Below, piece after piece: positions 13,789 through 14,177 of a stretch of DNA of 14,177 nt. The notes under the pieces were generated by a model. It was not told where the DNA came from. It saw only the letters and a program-made list of their open reading frames with translations, and did no database searches. The position numbers and the translations under genes are program-made. Every line of letters starts with the position of its first letter. The stretch's first letter is position 1. Source of the stretch: Gammaproteobacteria bacterium (GTDB lineage Bacteria; Pseudomonadota; Gammaproteobacteria; JAPPPA01); assembly GCA_028817755.1 (NCBI GenBank), contig JAPPPA010000233.1, positions 1 to 14,177 on the forward strand, written 5' to 3'.

Positions 13789-14177
13789 AGCGCCTTGTTC
13801 TGGTCTTAGGTTTGCTGTGCAGCGCGGTCGCTTTTGCGGGCCAGGATGGCAGTTGTATAGAGCAGGCGCTTGCGCAGGCGGAGAATTCAACAACGGTGGC
13901 GGAGCTGCGTCAGCAATGTGAACAAACTTCCCAAGATGCACTGGCGGAGAGAGCGCAACAAGAGCGGGTAAGCAGCCAAAACCCCTTTGCCATGACCGCG
14001 CACAAACCTAACTACTTGTTGCCCTACAGCTACAACATGCGCCCCAATGCTTTGGATTTGTATGGTTATGACTTGCAGCGGCCTGAGCTTAAATTTCAGA
14101 TCAGCTTCAAATTTCCGATTGGTCCATCGTTTTGGAATGACCGTACTCAAGTTTATGGCGCTTATACCAATCACAGT
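13785..14177 (+). CDS. pldA: PldA, outer-membrane phospholipase A (3' truncated by window)
   Basis: The frame begins with ATG overlapping the yggS stop (ATGA) and is open to the window end (131 codons). MKRLVLVLGLLCSAVAFA is a Sec signal peptide, cleaved near residue 18. A roughly 45-residue charged segment follows with cysteines at 24 and 45 (GSCIEQA...LRQQC), perhaps a disulfide. Then come NPFAMTAHKPNYLLPYSYN at 66-84 and LKFQISFKFPI...VYGAYTNHS, the first strands of the OMPLA 12-stranded barrel. OMPLA hydrolyses phospholipids that reach the outer leaflet of the outer membrane, as a Ca-dependent dimer. The catalytic His/Ser/Asn lie beyond the window and cannot be checked. GGAAG at 13774-13778 is 6 nt before the ATG, so it is likely translationally coupled to yggS. 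Confidence 0.88.
   Translation, partial: MKRLVLVLGLLCSAVAFAGQDGSCIEQALAQAENSTTVAELRQQCEQTSQDALAERAQQERVSSQNPFAMTAHKPNYLLPYSYNMRPNALDLYGYDLQRPELKFQISFKFPIGPSFWNDRTQVYGAYTNHS

Noticed and set aside
1..14177. tRNA, rRNA, CRISPR array or prophage genes
   Set aside because: No cloverleaf with a recognisable T-arm, no regularly spaced repeat-spacer array and no phage or transposase proteins were seen on either strand.

Overview
The window is about 14.2 kb of chromosomal sequence of moderate GC from a gammaproteobacterium. Close similarity to remembered Pseudomonas PilT and E. coli RimO and TtcA, the pilT/yggS divergent arrangement, and the mixture of GspA/GspB, type IV pilus motors, OMPLA and OmpA-type envelope proteins suggest a free-living, possibly marine bacterium near the Pseudomonadales/Cellvibrionales. 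That placement is inference; no rRNA is present.

Layout. (1) 1-2060, + strand: the 3' part of gspA (ExeA-type AAA+ ATPase with a C-terminal peptidoglycan-binding domain) overlaps gspB by one base; together they act on type II secretin assembly. (2) 2086-3750, - strand: a CrtI/RetSat-like FAD oxidoreductase, convergent with gspB across a 13-bp perfect inverted repeat. (3) 3751-4137: a 387-base intergenic region with overlapping candidate divergent promoters and a 266-bp element bounded by 26-bp inverted repeats. Its right arm covers the ribosome binding site of ttcA. (4) 4138-6393: ttcA (tRNA 2-thiocytidine synthesis) and, convergent to it, rimO (ribosomal protein S12 methylthiotransferase), two iron-sulfur RNA/ribosome-modification genes. 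(5) 6575-8227: a long-chain acyl-CoA synthetase ending in a strong bidirectional terminator shared with a short OmpA-domain protein (8301-8828, - strand). (6) 8995-9522: a lipoprotein with a PrcB-C-like domain, with its own terminator and a candidate promoter carrying three ~20-bp-spaced ACCGYTT repeats. (7) 9681-12951, - strand: a three-gene run of type IV pilus retraction ATPases, pilT - pilU - a third PilT/PilU paralogue, with 8-nt gaps. (8) 13129 to the end, + strand: yggS (PLP homeostasis) overlapping by ATGA the start of pldA (outer-membrane phospholipase A), which runs off the window.

Most genes are housekeeping or envelope functions with intact motifs and no visible frameshifts. The least explained parts are the nested inverted-repeat element in the ttcA leader, the third pilus motor paralogue, and the lipoprotein gene with its phased promoter repeats.
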